From contig CM041203.1 of NCBI GenBank assembly GCA_023078555.1, forward strand, positions 3,453,981 to 3,517,980: 64,000 nucleotides of DNA, read 5' to 3'. Both the position numbers and the translations under genes were made by a program. Source of the DNA: Ulva prolifera (Eukaryota; Chlorophyta; Ulvophyceae; Ulvales; Ulvaceae). The notes under the pieces are model-generated. The model made no database searches, had not been told where the DNA came from, and was given only the letters and a program-made list of their open reading frames with translations. Position 1 is the first letter of the stretch. Each line of letters begins with the position of its first letter. Positions 38,354-52,200 of the stretch are shown here, in pieces.

Positions 38354-41300
38354 TCATGTCGTAAGAACGTTTGGCAGATTTGTGCCTGAGCCAAACATCT
38401 TCGTCCCTGGGAAGTCTGGGATCGTCTCACACGCTGGAAGTAAGCTTACGCCGCCTGCAGTCTTCAGTTGGATTGGGTAGGACATGAGATGGCCGACTGT
38501 GTTATTGTTGGCACTTGGATTGATGAACACGTCCCAATTTGCCTGCAAAAATGGACATGTATTCTCCAACTGCTTCAAGAGCCGCCTGCTGAAGGCCATA
38601 CGCTCGACCACAAGGCAATGGCATTTGGCATGGCAGTACCCGGTTAGAGGCTACCTTTGCGCGTTGCTGAATGAATCGAGAGCACGCCAGCGTGGATGGG
38701 TCTCTCAACATGTCCTCTTCATTAGGGTACACAGTTTTCAGGTGCTCCGTGAACAGGCTCATGCGGAATCCGTGGATGTGCCCACGTGGAAGTTGTGCCT
38801 GAGATCCGCTGCCCACCACGCTGTAGCTGGGCTGACAAAGCAGAGACCCAATTTCGGTGTCACGTGTGCCAGCCAGTGACCGCATGTTGATGTTTGCAGA
38901 GCCAATGATAGCTACTGCATCATCACACACCATCAGTTTGCTGTGGACGTACACCATGAAGCGACGGTTCCTGAAAAGCACCGGACTCATGACCAGTGGC
39001 CTGCCAATGCGGTTGATGCACTGATAGTCATCCAGGTACACTGCATGTGAAGCTTCTGCCCGTGCAAGAATTGACCACAGTAGAGGCTGTACCTGTGGCT
39101 CAGGACTCCTGCCGATGCCTTGCCTTTTACACTTTCTGGCCCCTCCTGCGGACCTTCCTCACGTTTGCCAAGGCACATGAACTGCAGATAATCGAGGGGG
39201 GTGCGATCACTGTCTGCCTCACGCAGTGCCTGGTAGATTGCATCATACATTGCCTCCATCGTGAGCTGCTGGAAGTGTAGGATTGCTGCTACAGAGTCAG
39301 AATATGGGTCTCCCTCTACAGCGCACATGAGGAGTTTCCCATAAATTCCCAGCAGCTGGACAAGCACAGCAGGTAACCAATCAGTGTGGATGCAGGGTGG
39401 TCCGATCATTGCGCACACCAGGTCATCGTGGCAAAGTGACAACCAAAATCAGCCTTCCAGCATATGTACGGCAGTCGCACCGGGGAAAAGCGGCTGTACA
39501 ATGTATGCAACAAAGTCCTGTCCTGCTTTGATTTTGCTGACAATTTTGTCACAGAGTTCAGCGACGACAGTATGAGAGCACCCACACTCTGCACGCCATA
39601 TCGCTATGATTTAGCCATGATACAGCTGGTCAGCACAGTCTACAGCAATCCAGGGGGTCTGACTATACCCCGCTCACTTCTCCACATGTAACACGATCCC
39701 AGGAAGTACTGATTTTCAATGTACACAAATCTTTCGGCCCGTCTGATGAGATGAACATACGCCTGTAGAAGCAACGTCAGAGCGTCAGATTGTTCTGAGT
39801 GGGGGTTGCCACTTGCATCTGCATTCGCAAGAGATGCGTGCCTTGTAGATTGACTGGTCCACGGCACGACCCTTTTTCAAGAACAGCTGCTTGGACCGAG
39901 ATTCATCAAAGACACATGATCTCCCATCGATGGATCGGACAATCTGTACTGTGAATGCATCTGAACCCGAATAAACTGGATAGTGGCACCCCAGCTCCTC
40001 AGGATTTGTGCACGTCTCACCAACTTGCTTGGCCCACCTGTACGTCTTGAGACAATCAGTAACGACCGTCTGACCAGGCCCGAATTCGAGTACAAGGCTT
40101 GTGAAAGCCATCACAGTGTCACATCAGTCGCTTCACGGGCGGTGTACTCCAATGAGATGCATGCATATGTGCATACGAATGCTGATAGTACAATCAGCTG
40201 TAAATTACTGATCAGCGTGCAGGTTGGGCCATGATGAAGCATGCAGACAAGAAGGCCAGGATGCAGTTGAGCACACCGGTCTCTGAAGTTTGCAACCACA
40301 TCTTTAGCGCCCGGTCCAATGACGCGGCTGTGGATGTCCTGCCATGGCTGTTTTGGCTTTTTGCCGTTTTCACAGTCAAAGCTTGGCTGCAATGAACAAG
40401 ACAATCATCAGCATCAGCAAGTAAGGTCAACAAACAAATCTCTATGCAACATCTGGTGCGAATGAGATGTCAGCTGATTGACCACCACACCTGCCTGAAA
40501 TCGTCCTCAAAGCGGTCGTCCGGAGGGTATAAGTGATGCTCAGGTGTGTCATAACGACCTTTGGTGACATCAAGGCCTCCGATAAAAGCCACGACCTGTC
40601 TGTACTGACTCCCATCGGACATCTCACAGTCGCACATGATGGTCTTCTGCATGCGCAAGTGGAGCGATTGCAGCGGTTATCATGGATGCGAAGCGCCTAG
40701 CCCACGGACATGCATCCAAAAACAGCCGCCAACACATCTAGGTACACAACAGGCCATATTTTCAAGCTCGACATCATGGCGAAGCACCTGGTGATGAGAG
40801 AAGCAGCTAGCAGCAGTCTGGCCTTCAAGGACTGAGTTGCCTGCACCACCTGAGCGGCCGACCAAGCGGCAGTGGATGTTTGCTGAGTCCTTGAAGTACT
40901 TTCGCACAGCTTCATCGAATGTGTTCATGACCCCAGCGGACAGGTAGCCTCCAAACAAATTAGTCGATGTGCGGTCATCCCACACCAGCAGGCGAACATC
41001 ACAACCACGGTCAGCAGCATCCTGCAGAACAGCTTCCACCCGGTTGCATATAGCAGCACCGCAGGCTATCGTGGACTGCAGGGATTGGTAGGAATTGACA
41101 ACTGCGCGTTGCTCCCAGCTCAAAACCTTGAGACAACCAGTGAGTGACAGCAGCATCGACAATCTGTCACATCGGCAGTTCACTGCAAAACGACTGGTCA
41201 CACCTTCAGCAGCTGACCCAGCTCCTTCAGATGCTCTGGCGCGCTTTCATCCCTAACCAAGCGTATGAAGGGATTCATGCTCCAGCCTGTTAAGAACACG

Positions 41301-42736
41301 AACTTCTGCGCAGATGTGATTGCAGTGAACATGTCATTCCAGCACGAGTGCACATCATAAGGTATTCCTGGCTGCACATCGACTGGCTGAACCATGTCCG
41401 GTACGCTGTGAGCACAGGAGTACAGTCGAACAAGATTTCCTGGATGTGGGTCAAAGTACAATCCTGGGACTGTAGCCGTCGTTGTGGTCTCACTGGTGAA
41501 TGGTGTGTATTCAAGTGTGATGAAAAGGTGGCCGCGCTGAGTTTTCTTGGTTGTGTACAGTGGCTGTGCGCCCTCAATGCTAAAGCTGGACACGATCTGG
41601 CTACAGGGGATGCTGCATGTGCCCAGTGTTGCTGCTCCAGCTGGATTCTTGTCTTTGACCTGCATACGATTCGGTCCTGTCTTCGCCAGCACGCAACCAA
41701 CATTGTACACGAGTGATGCAAGGGTATGTGTACTGCCGTGTAGCCAGCTGTAGCCGCTGCCATATGCACATACACATTTCATTACCTCAGGTATCGTCAA
41801 GGCAGGAGTTGCTGCTAGAGTCTGTTTTCAAGGCTCAGATGCCAATTGAGCCGTTTCTGCAGACAGGCAAGGGCGGATAACAAGCAGCAGCTCGATGCAT
41901 GTCATAAGCAGCTTCAGCTCCACAACAGTATGTGCTGACGTCTGCAGAATGAACAAGATGACTACAGCACATTTAAATTCGATGCCCGGTATGCAGTCAT
42001 TGGCACAATATGGGTACAGCGGAATGTATCATGCCAATAACATCTAATCCGGATGCAGCACAATTATACTGCGATCGACAACACAGTGACTGTTCAGACA
42101 GATCACAGGCCTGTGTGAGTTACTAGCTTGGGGGCCGATGTCCTTTGATGGTGCATGACTGCATATGCGGAAGCTCCAGGGCAATAAGACGGCCGAAGTC
42201 CGGGAGCGTAGCGCAGCGGTAGCTGTTGCACTGCTGCTGGTGACAGTTCTACTGCACCAACAGCTCGTATGCATGATCGTTTAGGCTGCTCCATGTGCGC
42301 ACCTGTGACTTCAAAAGCTGGGCCAAAAAAGTGAAGAGAGATACACATCCAATCGTGGTGGCACACCTCGAACAGAAGTTCCTCCACATTCTTATGGCAA
42401 ACACTGAAAAAGAATGTTTCGTCCCATTCTGGTTCAAGTGTGTCATCCGCCGTCGACGTGGTCGCTAGCTTCACCCCTGAAGTGTGCAGCATTGATTGTT
42501 TCATTTATTGGATCTGGTGATACAGGGTTGGGGGTCTAACTGAAAGAGCTTATCATGTGGACTTGCAAGCTACACATACCTCCGAGAAGAATGTTGACGT
42601 ATGGATCCGGTTTTAGGTTGGCAAGCTTGGCAATCCCCTTCCCCAACATCCCAAGGCCAAGGCTCTCGGAGTTCTTAACATCTTTCGCCCTGTGGAGAGT
42701 CAATCGCAAGTCTCCATGCAAATACACCGGAGCCAT
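38354..42736 (-). CDS. C2-type phospholipase D (plant-like)
   Basis: Cleaves the head group of phospholipids, mainly phosphatidylcholine, to phosphatidic acid at membranes. From ATG 42736 the protein begins [17 protein letters not shown], the first strand of a C2 domain (DPYVNILLG near 42,590; [13 protein letters not shown] near 42,430), which in this family binds calcium and lipid. The first HKD motif is HQKTIMCD: its His-Gln ends the exon at 40788 and its Lys starts the exon at 40646, so a 141-nt intron splits it. [14 protein letters not shown] follows. The second HKD is [19 protein letters not shown] near 38,930. The end ([10 protein letters not shown] ... NVLTT) matches plant enzymes, including the terminal Leu-Thr-Thr at stop 38354. 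Both catalytic motifs are intact. Around twelve exons. Confidence 0.9.
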
Positions 42737-43445
42737 TCTATATAATTCACCTGCAATTGCGACGCTCTTTAGGCAATCTGCAGGCGGGGTGGCCGTTTTC
42801 GTTGGTTGACGCTCCCGGTGCGGTGGATCGTCCCGCACCAGTGCATGTGACGGGTGGAGGACCACCTTCGCGTGTAACCAACGCAAAGTCGTGGCGTTAC
42901 ACTGTTGCGCAATTCGCGAGCGCTCCACTTTTTGGAGTCAAGTGTACCTAAGCTAAACAGCAAAGCTCTCGCTGCCACAGTGCGCTCCTCGCTCTCCCTC
43001 ATACGCAGCTGATGCATGTGTACATCAGTGCCAAGCAAGCTCCAGAGCAGGAAGTGCCACTGGCCAAGGCCTCGCGTAGGCTTGGATGCTCGATTGTTTG
43101 GGCATCCGCGTCACATTCAAGGCTGGGCAACGTATCATGCATGCATCTGCCCCAGCGTTTCACGGGAAGCCCTGCTGGGTTCGGAGAAACAGTGAGAATT
43201 GTTCAACACAAAGGTCTTCAAGGGCCGACATTGCTTCGGTCCCACACTGTGATGCGGGATTTTTTACATTTATGTTCCAGCGATTTGCAGACTATGCAGC
43301 TTTGCATCCTAGAGATCTATTCTTCGCATAGATGAGATCATCGTGGACACAGATCAATTTGCTCACTGCAGGAAGTCCCCTGTTCCGGGTTCTTTTTGAT
43401 CGTTGTTGCCGTGGTTTGCGAACCGTCTCCATGAGGTGCTTGTGT

Positions 43446-43525
43446 GCACGGTGAATACGTCTGCTTTCTTCTTTCGCGGTGCTGCCCGCATTGCTGCCTT
43501 TGTCCCTGCAGCACGGTGAATACGT
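43446..43525 (+). mobile_element. 50-nt LINE-end insertion with perfect 15-bp target duplication
   Basis: The direct repeats GCACGGTGAATACGT at 43446-43460 and 43511-43525 are identical. Between them are exactly the last 50 nt of the LINE 3' UTR (TTTCGCGGTGCTGCCCGCAT, then GCTGCCTTTGTCCCTGCA), in plus orientation. The insertion defines the element's 3' boundary and shows that retrotransposition can leave tiny remnants. Confidence 0.85.
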
Positions 43526-44360
43526 ACGATGATGTGTACGGCAATGCAGGACGTCGCTTATGGTGTGGTCGTCGTGGTAGGACACGGTCTCGGCTGCTGC
43601 AGTGATGCCACACGCGTGTGCCTGGTGTGGCGGTGTGCTGGCCCCAGTCTTCCACAATTCAACATCTTTGCCTGAACTCATCGACTGCATATACGTAGAT
43701 GCGAACTGAACATGCACGCATGTTGATAGCGATCATATTGACGGCTTCTCTTGTGCTCTCATGGACCTAGCAGTTTGGTGAAGCATATTACACATGGTCC
43801 CTGCTTCAGTGGTTACAACACTGCAATGTGTGCATTAGAACAGGATGACAGAGGCAGCTGCTGCCGAGAAATCGAAGTCAAGGCGAGCCTTGAAGGGCTG
43901 ACTTGAAAACAGATCTGCGTGCAGGCTCCTGTGCTTGCACGTTGTCCGCCCTACGACTGTCCGCCCTCAAGCATGAGGTCGATGCGTATGCAGATCCAGT
44001 GTCACCCGATTAAATTGTTGTGTCATCAAAGCCTGCCCCGCAGCTGTTTTTCTGTGGCAGGTGTGAATTTTACAACGTAGATGGCCACCGATGCTCACCT
44101 GGTGCTGTCCACAATGTCCGGGTTCGCAGTGGCACCGCCCGTGGTCGCACGACACCCTCTTTCTCGGTTAAATTCTACAATGCTTCTCACACGGGCACCG
44201 AGGGAGAGGCTTGTGCGTGGCAGCAGACCGACGCCGAATTGCTGCTGCCGGGCACCACAGTACCACCGACTGATCGCATTGCAGCTGAAAATAACCCTGC
44301 ATGCGCATGCTGATAATTGATGTGCATCCTAAAACGTATTTTGTGACACACCTTGCAATT

Positions 44361-44399
44361 CTGGTCAGAGGCAGATGGTGTCTCTAGGCCTCTGACCAG
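44361..44399. repeat. Perfect 12-bp inverted repeat (hairpin)
   Basis: CTGGTCAGAGGC (44361-44372) and GCCTCTGACCAG (44388-44399) pair perfectly around a 15-nt loop. No flanking mobile-element signature was seen. Function unknown; it could be a transcript hairpin, a protein-binding site or the remnant of a small inverted-repeat element. Confidence 0.6.
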
Positions 44400-46385
44400 G
44401 TTGTGTCTCTCCAAGCCTGGAGCCACAGCGCCGGTTGCAAAGCCTCTGGTTGGTAGAATGCAAACTGGCCGAAATTCAATTCTCGCAGTGTATGTGTCAC
44501 GGGTCGATGCAGAGTCATCGGACAGTACACGATTAAAAATGGCAGTGTGTCCCGTGATATGCGCCGGTGAAGGTGTGCGGACATTCACCGCGGTGCCCAG
44601 GTAGCCTCAGGCAGCCCCTGCCTCTCGACCTTGCCTGGGGCTGCAGAAGAACATTCGAACCACAACATCTACGTGATGCAACACAACCCAGCACATCGAT
44701 GCCACGCAGGTGTTCATTGCCGCACCCGAGGCACACTAGAAGGCAGGAAGGCCCACTGGATATCAAACAGCCACCCAAGCAGTGCAGGCCATGGGTCCTT
44801 GGCAGGAACCACAGCCCAAATGCTGGTGTATTGCATCAGCCATTGTGTAAACCTGTCACTTGAGACTCCCAGTTGGAAGCATGTGCTTTTCTCACAGCTC
44901 ACCTTTTGAGCTACCCCTGCATGTTAAGTGTGCCTCATTCTAGGGCTGCTGAACAACTGTGAAGTCAATTCGAGGCACCATTGACTCAGGACTAGAATGT
45001 TGCAAGTTTCATTTGAGACTTTGATCGAGTTATAAACAAAACGCAAGAATGTGAAATTACTTTTGCTGCTCAAGCTCTCATGTGAATCGTCCCAAAAGAC
45101 TCTTCAGTGCAAATGGGCTGTTGGTAAATCATGCGTGTGGCAGTGACTTGGTCTACGTGAATTTTTCCGAAGAAGTCTCCACAGTAAATACTGTCAATGT
45201 TGTCTCTAAGCTGTTCTCATTTCCCTGGACAAATTGGTTGGGCACAGGTCAGTTCACTGCGGGCTGCCAAGGATGCTTCGGGGCACAACGACGCAGCATC
45301 CACTGCAGCGATACCATTGTAGATCACTGTCTCCCAGTCACACAGCTGCACCTGATCATATCTGCCAGCGTGCCTATTCATGTGCTCTATCAATTGTTCA
45401 ATTCTTAAGCGGAGGTGAAGATTCACAGCTGAGTTGCTTGAAGCGACATGTGCCTGATAAGTGCCGGGAGCAAGCTGTGTGTGCGGAAAGAATCATGGAC
45501 TAGCAAAAGCTCATTCGTCTGCCAACTCATGCACTCAACATTGCAGAGTGCTAATATTCGCCTGCAGGAGACAGCGTATGTCATGTCTGGAACGCAGTGT
45601 CTCAGCTGCGGTGAGCATATAGTCATTGGCTGAGGCGATATTTGTCGCACATACAACACATTCGCAAGTCATGTGAACTGGACAGTGGACGGAGGGGACC
45701 TCTCCTCGGTGTCAAATCATCACAGTGCCTCAGCGCTTGTGTGGCCATTGCCTGATCAGCATGCAGCGGTCATGTGAACACTCGGTGATGCGCTCGATGT
45801 CACCACCCTGCCTGGAAGAACCAGCCTTGGCATGTACCCTGCTGGTATGTGCATGTAGACCATGTCAGTGTGTTGACAGTGCTAATGGGCATGCCGTTCG
45901 ACATTCAGTCCAGCAGAGCAGTTCAATCAGCAAAGCAAAACACAACATACAAATTCGGCTTCAGCTGAACTCAGCCTCATTAGACTGAAACAGCTCTTCT
46001 TTGCCACATCATGCGTATGTTATTGATCGACATGGCCATCACATGCGAGTTTGATGTCCAACCCCGCAATGATTGTGTAGGTGAACCCACAAAAAGATGC
46101 AATATCCACACACACCGACGTTATCGAGTGAAATGTGGCGACCATCTTGCACGGATGATCATCCCAGCAATGGCATTGGCCTATGCACAATTCAGACATT
46201 TACACCACACCGATGACCTGGGGCTGCTCAATGGCGACGGCAAGCTACGGTTCGTAAACAGTGCATGATGCACACAAGGCAGCACACGTAGACCCCCACG
46301 ATAGGCCTCATCTGCAAGAAGCGGCAAACTGGCAGCATTCCCACAGGACACCATCCGACCTGCTGCTTCAAACAGATGCGACAGC

Positions 46386-48707
46386 TCATCGAATTGCCAC
46401 AATATCTGCAAGACACAGACCGCATGTTAAAGCAAAAGGCAGGCACCATTGGCAAGTACAGAATTAAATGTAGGCGCACCGTCAATGCGCAAGAGAAGCC
46501 TTGTGCACTCCGTTGCCAGCTCAATCGCACTTTTTGTGACCAGTAGAGGCTGTATAACTTTTTGCTCCCGCATGTTGGTCACGGTGCCTTTTTTGACATT
46601 GATCCCCATGTTACTTTGGCCTTGCGCGTGCAAACTGCGCAACTGGGAAACGATGTGGATTGGGTTCAGTCCTGCATTCTCTGCCAGAGTGTATGGTATC
46701 ACCTCCAAAGCCTCCGCAAAGTCCCGCACAGCATAGCTCTCCATTCCCGACAGAGTTATAGCCCACTTAGAGAGCTGATATGCGACCTCCATCTCAGGTG
46801 CGGCACCACCTGGGATCAAGAAGGGCTGCTGCACAAGGCATCGGATGACACACAAGGCATCATGCAGAGATCGTTCTGCCTCATCTAGAACCAGCTTGTT
46901 TGATCCACGCAGAAGTACAGACGCTGTTTGAGTCCCTCCATCTGGTAGCCCAGTGACCTTGACCATACGGCCAGACCCAACTTCTACCTCTTGCACCAGA
47001 TCAGCGCTGCCAAGCTTCTCCTTGGTCATGTGATCCACGTGAGCAACAGGCATACATCCCAGTGTCTTGCTGATGTATTCGATTTCATCTCGTTCGATGT
47101 CCCGTATAACCATGATTTTGGCTTTGGCCTGGACATGCAAAAAAGCTGAAAAAGGGCATATGGGCCTGAGCGCGTGACATTTGGCTGCGTAAAAAGCCGC
47201 CACATCAAAGGTACACTGACAAGGACGTACCAAGTAATGCAGCGAAAGATCTGTGACTGCATCGCGAAGGATAGACTTCTGAATTAGCAAAACATTGCAT
47301 CCACTGGCTCTGATTTTCTTGATGGTGGACAGAATGTAGTTTCGCTCTTCTCTCAGAATTTTGTCCATTTTGGCATAGTCATTGACGACAACTGTGTTCT
47401 CCATGTCTGTTTTTGGTGGACTGATGCAAAACTGCACATGAAGATGCACAGATACTGTGAAGTGCCAGAAATTAAGCTGAATTCAGCTGAAGCACGCTGC
47501 GGTCAGTCAACACAGCGACACAAGGCAAACAAAGACGACAGCTGGTGATATTTAGCAGCAACCAGTCACCGCTTCGGTGCAGCGCATTGGAAAGGAAGAA
47601 TCGCACCTGTATCAGACCAATCTTGGCCTTCTCTACACGTTGCGGCCCGCCGGCTGACTTGGAAGCCTTCTGAGCAAACACCATGCCTTCCACAAGCTCA
47701 CTGTCATCAATAGTGCCTCCTACCTTGGTAACAACTCTGATGTCCCGGAGGTCAAGCATCTGGGGGTTCTTGACATCCAACACCTTCAAAACTGCATCAA
47801 CGGCCATTGGGGCGAAAACTGACGAGTACTGCGAGACGACCTTGCTGCTCAGGGAGCTGCACAGCACAATGGCGTTGGCACACAGGTGTCAAAAAGGGAT
47901 CATCAAAACAATGTGAACAGGCACGTTCAGTACTTCATAAGATGTAAGAAGAGATGCATACGTCATTGCAGCATTGATCAGGGCTTCTTTGTCCTTCAAA
48001 TTCACTGGCATCGCCATGGATTTCAACACCTCACAAGCCTTATCTGCTGCCAGCTGAAAGGCCTCCGAAACCAGCGTAGGATGCACTCCTTTCTCAAGCA
48101 AGCCCATGCAGCGACTCAGAAGGGACCCACACAGGATTGTGACACTGGTAGTCCCATCTCCTGCCACCACATCCTGAAAACAAACGCAGATTAGAGTAAC
48201 GCGCATTGTCGCAGCACAAACATATTTTGCTGGTGAAAATTTTGTGGATACCTGTGACCGTGACAAGTCAACCAGCATTTTGGCAGCCGGATGCTGGACA
48301 GTCATCTTCTGAAGAATTGTTGCACCGTCGTTGGTGATGAGAACCTCTCCATCCGGTTGCACTACCTGCAGATCAAGTGGCTTGAGGACACCGGTTTGGA
48401 TCACACAGGCCAAACCCTCCGTGACCGGTCAACAGAGCTCACCATCTTGTCCATGCCTCTTGGTCCCAAGCTCGTCCTGATGGAATCAGCCACAGCTTTT
48501 GCAGCTTCTATATTTGAAGTCCTGACATCCTTTTTCTTTGCACTTTCCCTGTAAGACACTGTACGATGTGTGGCAACAACACCGCCACCTTCCGGCACGA
48601 CACCCACGGCATGACTCCTCGACCAAGGAGACGCCAGAATACATATGGCGTCGCGATACGTACTTGTATGTTCCCTCGCCTTTCGCGGGGACCTTTGGTG
48701 CAACCAT
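46386..48707 (-). CDS. CCT4: T-complex chaperonin subunit delta (CCT4)
   Basis: One of eight subunits of the cytosolic TRiC/CCT ring that folds actin and tubulin with ATP. ATG 48707 begins [12 protein letters not shown]. The first exon ends at 48664 and joins the next at 48548 to read [12 protein letters not shown], then GPRGMDKM. The ATPase motifs are [13 protein letters not shown] near 48,340 and GDGTTSVTI near 48,160. Subunit-specific stretches follow: SPPKTD near 47,415, the long match from [17 protein letters not shown] to [11 protein letters not shown], and [17 protein letters not shown] final 74-nt intron (46479-46406) leads to a 20-nt exon completing RIDDIVAIR, the delta-type C-terminus. 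All key residues look intact. A housekeeping gene; here it also serves flagellar tubulin folding (inference). Confidence 0.93.
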
Positions 48708-49227
48708 GCCGTCGACAATGAAGATATTCAAGTACCGAACGAATTGACCTCAGCTGACCGGACATTCAATGCAACGTATGTAGCCTGGACATCCTCCACG
48801 AGTTCATCAGTTCCACGAAGAGACCACCTGTTCGATTCGCGACAGGTCGTATGCCTTGTGTGCGATTGAGCGTCTCAAGTGCTGATGTGCCGCTGCCTGT
48901 AGACACATGTAGCAACTGTGCGCGACAGGCCAATATCGAGATTATCGCAAATGCCGCACGGTCGTTTTCAAGAGGACGAGTCTGCAGCTGTCCATTTGCA
49001 TCCAAATGTAACATAATCGCTCGCACTGTACCTCCTGTTCTGATCTCTCTCTCTCTCTCTCATTTTCTGCTTTGGTGCTCCAGTGGGCACTGTACACCGT
49101 TTTGTCAGCATTGTAGCAGATTCTTTGAGATGTACGCGCGTTTGCGAGAGGCTTCATTTCGTGTTGCGGTGAAAGAATTACGGATGACCAAAGGGTATTT
49201 GCACATATCGATTTAAAGCTCTAGCAC
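48708..49227. other. Intergenic region upstream of CCT4
   Basis: About 520 bp between the CCT4 start and the CFAP43-like stop. It should hold the CCT4 promoter. The only landmark is a short (CT)n run at 49,047-49,061. Confidence 0.35.
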
Positions 49228-52200
49228 TCACTGTTGATACCCACGAACTGCTGATATTTGGTCTTTCATGTCGTCCATGTCCACGTCCGGCACAGGCGTG
49301 TACAGGTTAGCAAAGGCTGGGAATGATCTCAGATTGAGCTTGTGAAGCTCTTGCTTCATGCTCGCAATCTCTCGTTGTTGCGCCCTCATGATGTCTTTAA
49401 GCTTTGTTGACGTTGATAGGCTCTTTGCTCTCCTGCAGAAAGGTGACGCACTAAAGAACAGGCGACCTGGACCTGTGCCAGCAAGTCAATGACGACAAAC
49501 CTGTCTGGATCCCTTTTAGTCAGGACAGATTCCATTACTGGCACCTGATCGTCCATTAGATCTGCCAAGCTCATGACCTGTTCTTGCAGCTGCGTGTTCA
49601 TCTTGGCCTTCTTCGCCATTTGCATCACCAAGCTTGCCGAATGACGCTCTCGATCGCTGATCGATTTCCTGTGGAGGACATTGTTGTGCTGCATCTGTGC
49701 TTCCATTTGCTGCATCTCTATGCTGGACTTCTTTGTCGCCTTCCCAGGATTGGCAAATAGCTGCGCATCAAGAAGCAGGTCAGCAATGATTTTCTTTTAC
49801 ATAATGGTGTTTTAAGCCGACTCCGCACCTGATTTAGCTCGCTTGTCACCCTGAGAAGCTGCAGATCTCGCACACGGGTGCTTGCGTCCTCCCCTTCCAT
49901 ATCTAATCTCTTACATTCATATAGCAGCTTGTATATCCCAACCTTGAAGTCCCGAATCTCTTTGAGGATATGCACACATGCTCCACCACGCTCCCTGACA
50001 GCTTGATTGAACTGGGTCACATGCTCTACATGTAGCATGCGCGCATCTGCACGAATGGCTTCTTGCATTGAGATTGTGTCAATTTCAACGATCCTGTTCT
50101 TTACGTGCAATGCAACTGATAGATCCTGCATGTTTTTCTTAGCAGCCTGTTGCATTGCATGGCTCTTGTCAATGCATTCTTTGGAGTTTCTGGAGAACCT
50201 GCAAACATAAACGGAACATATGTACTGCTACGACATGGCATGGCCCTGTCCTGTGTTGCAACTTGAAGACATGTGCAACAGCTGAGAACAAGGGTTGATC
50301 ACACCTGTCGCACTCAGAAGTGACACTTTCCAATGCACTTCTCAACTCGAGCATTTCTGCTTGCATTTGGATGATAGCATTACTGGACTGAGCCTTGCTT
50401 GAATACCATCGGAGAACTTTTTGCCACAGCCCAACATCACAATTGCCTGGCATTCTGGCTTCAGGCTTGTCAACAGCAAGGGTCAAGTAGTCCTGCTTTG
50501 ATACTCCGCAGGGGTATGGATCTGAGCACTGGGAATACTCAATATCAGCTCGTTTTACCATTTTCCATGTTTTTGCGATTGTCTGGAATTCGGGTGCCAG
50601 ATCTTCCGACTCTTGCAGCAACGCCTTCAGCGAGCGCTCCAGCTGCTTATCAGCATTGGCTTGCTGTTCCATTAAATATTGTACATCAGCTACCTATACA
50701 TGTAAGGATTTGCAAGGGCTCAGACTGATCTCGATCAGTTTCTGACATGCGTAAAGCGCCCTACCTTGTCACGGACGAAATGCACGATTGATCTGAGCGC
50801 CTGCTCATGCATCTGCATTCCGGAACCTTGAAGCATCCATTTATGTCGCTCAAATGGTCCAAGGCACGCCAAGCCTTCAGCACCTCTGCATGCTGTGATC
50901 GCTTTGACCTCAATCTCACCCAGGTATTGGTCCATGAGCCTTTTCTTGTTTAACAATTGCAGAATGTCTTCGTCAATCTTTGAGCAGAGTTCCTCTGTTG
51001 CGGCGCGTGTGCTCCTCATCTGCATCTGTCGTTAGTCATGCATTCACTTTCGGGTGGGGGCCGGGGGGGGGGCTTCCCTGATTGACAGTCAAGGTTTCAT
51101 CAGCTGCAGGGTGAGGCCACGACCTCTCCCTCTAAAATCTGCTTCCTCCACTCGCGGTGCTCATCCAGGCGCTTCTGTTCTGCTTGAAACTGCTGTGCCA
51201 ACTCCTTCTGTTCGTCAGTCCACTCCGTTGCAGACTGCAACATCCAGTCTGGTTTCTCCAGTATCCACACCACGTTTGAGGTTGCTTTTGATTTCAATTC
51301 ACCATTCATCATCTGCTTCAAGGCACGCTCATAATTTGAAGTGGATTGCTTGGCTGACTGCGATGCATCTGTTTCTGCACACAAATGCAAACTATTTCAT
51401 ATGCACAGATCGCTGATTTCTACCCAGATAGGGCATGTGTGTGTGCGAGTTTGTTACATGCGGCAGACCTGTTGCGTTGGGGATTATCTCTTGTGCGGTG
51501 TCTTGCAATTGAGATTCTGAGGGGTCTGAGGATCCATTGGCGGGGACCTACACGAGAGGCTCAAGTGGTGAACCTTTATTGAAACCAGCAGCGTACGGTG
51601 ACTTACTAGGTCCCAATGCGTGACTGCTTGATGAGTTTGTCTATAGAGTCTCTTACATCGCTATCTGTTGCTTCATGCATGCGTTAGCAAGAAAAGTGCC
51701 GCCTGTCTGCCTCACACCTGGCCTGGCTTGCAATCTTCTGGAGATGGACACAATCCCATGCTGTGCAGTTCTGCTGCAGCTTCTTCAAGACGCTGGTACT
51801 GTTCCTGTAAAGAGTCTTCTGCTTCCCGCCTTCGCTTTGCAATTTGTTCCATCTGTGCATTGAAGGCAGACTGGTGCTGGAGCACTTGCCCCTCAAGTAC
51901 ACGCATTGAGATAGTGCGTCTTTTGACTGTGGTCAAGTCCCACTCCGAGTATAGGCAGCATGAGCCATCCAGGAGATTGGCTGATGACGGCACCGTCTCG
52001 TCCTCCGCCTTTGATTGTTGCGTCTGCCAATCTGGTGTCGCTTGAGCATTCAATGCAGCAGCCATTCCAGTCCTGCCAGTTGAAGACCATTCAGCTGCTT
52101 CGACAGCTTGCAAGAACCTAACATGTGTAATGTCATATTTTTCTTTGCTCAGGATTCGTTGTGGGTACGAATGCACCGCCACTGGAACTCTGATGCCCGT

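Larger units (their letters stand above)
42737..46385. other. Sparse 3.6-kb region
   Basis: Holds the phospholipase D promoter, a 50-nt LINE-end insertion (43,461-43,510), a 12-bp hairpin (44,361-44,399) and otherwise short open frames. Minus-strand frames at 45,217-45,426 and 45,423-45,659 and plus-strand frames at 44,020-44,313 and 45,082-45,408 exist, but none matches a family I know or joins by clear splice sites. An unrecognised gene here cannot be excluded. Confidence 0.35.

Noticed and set aside
42721-42750. TATATA just before the phospholipase D start
   Set aside because: It is only a few bases from the ATG, too close to be the promoter TATA box unless the true start is upstream.
45217-45840. 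Minus-strand gene made of several short exons
   Set aside because: Frames end without clear splice sites and no family is recognised; kept only as a note on the gap.
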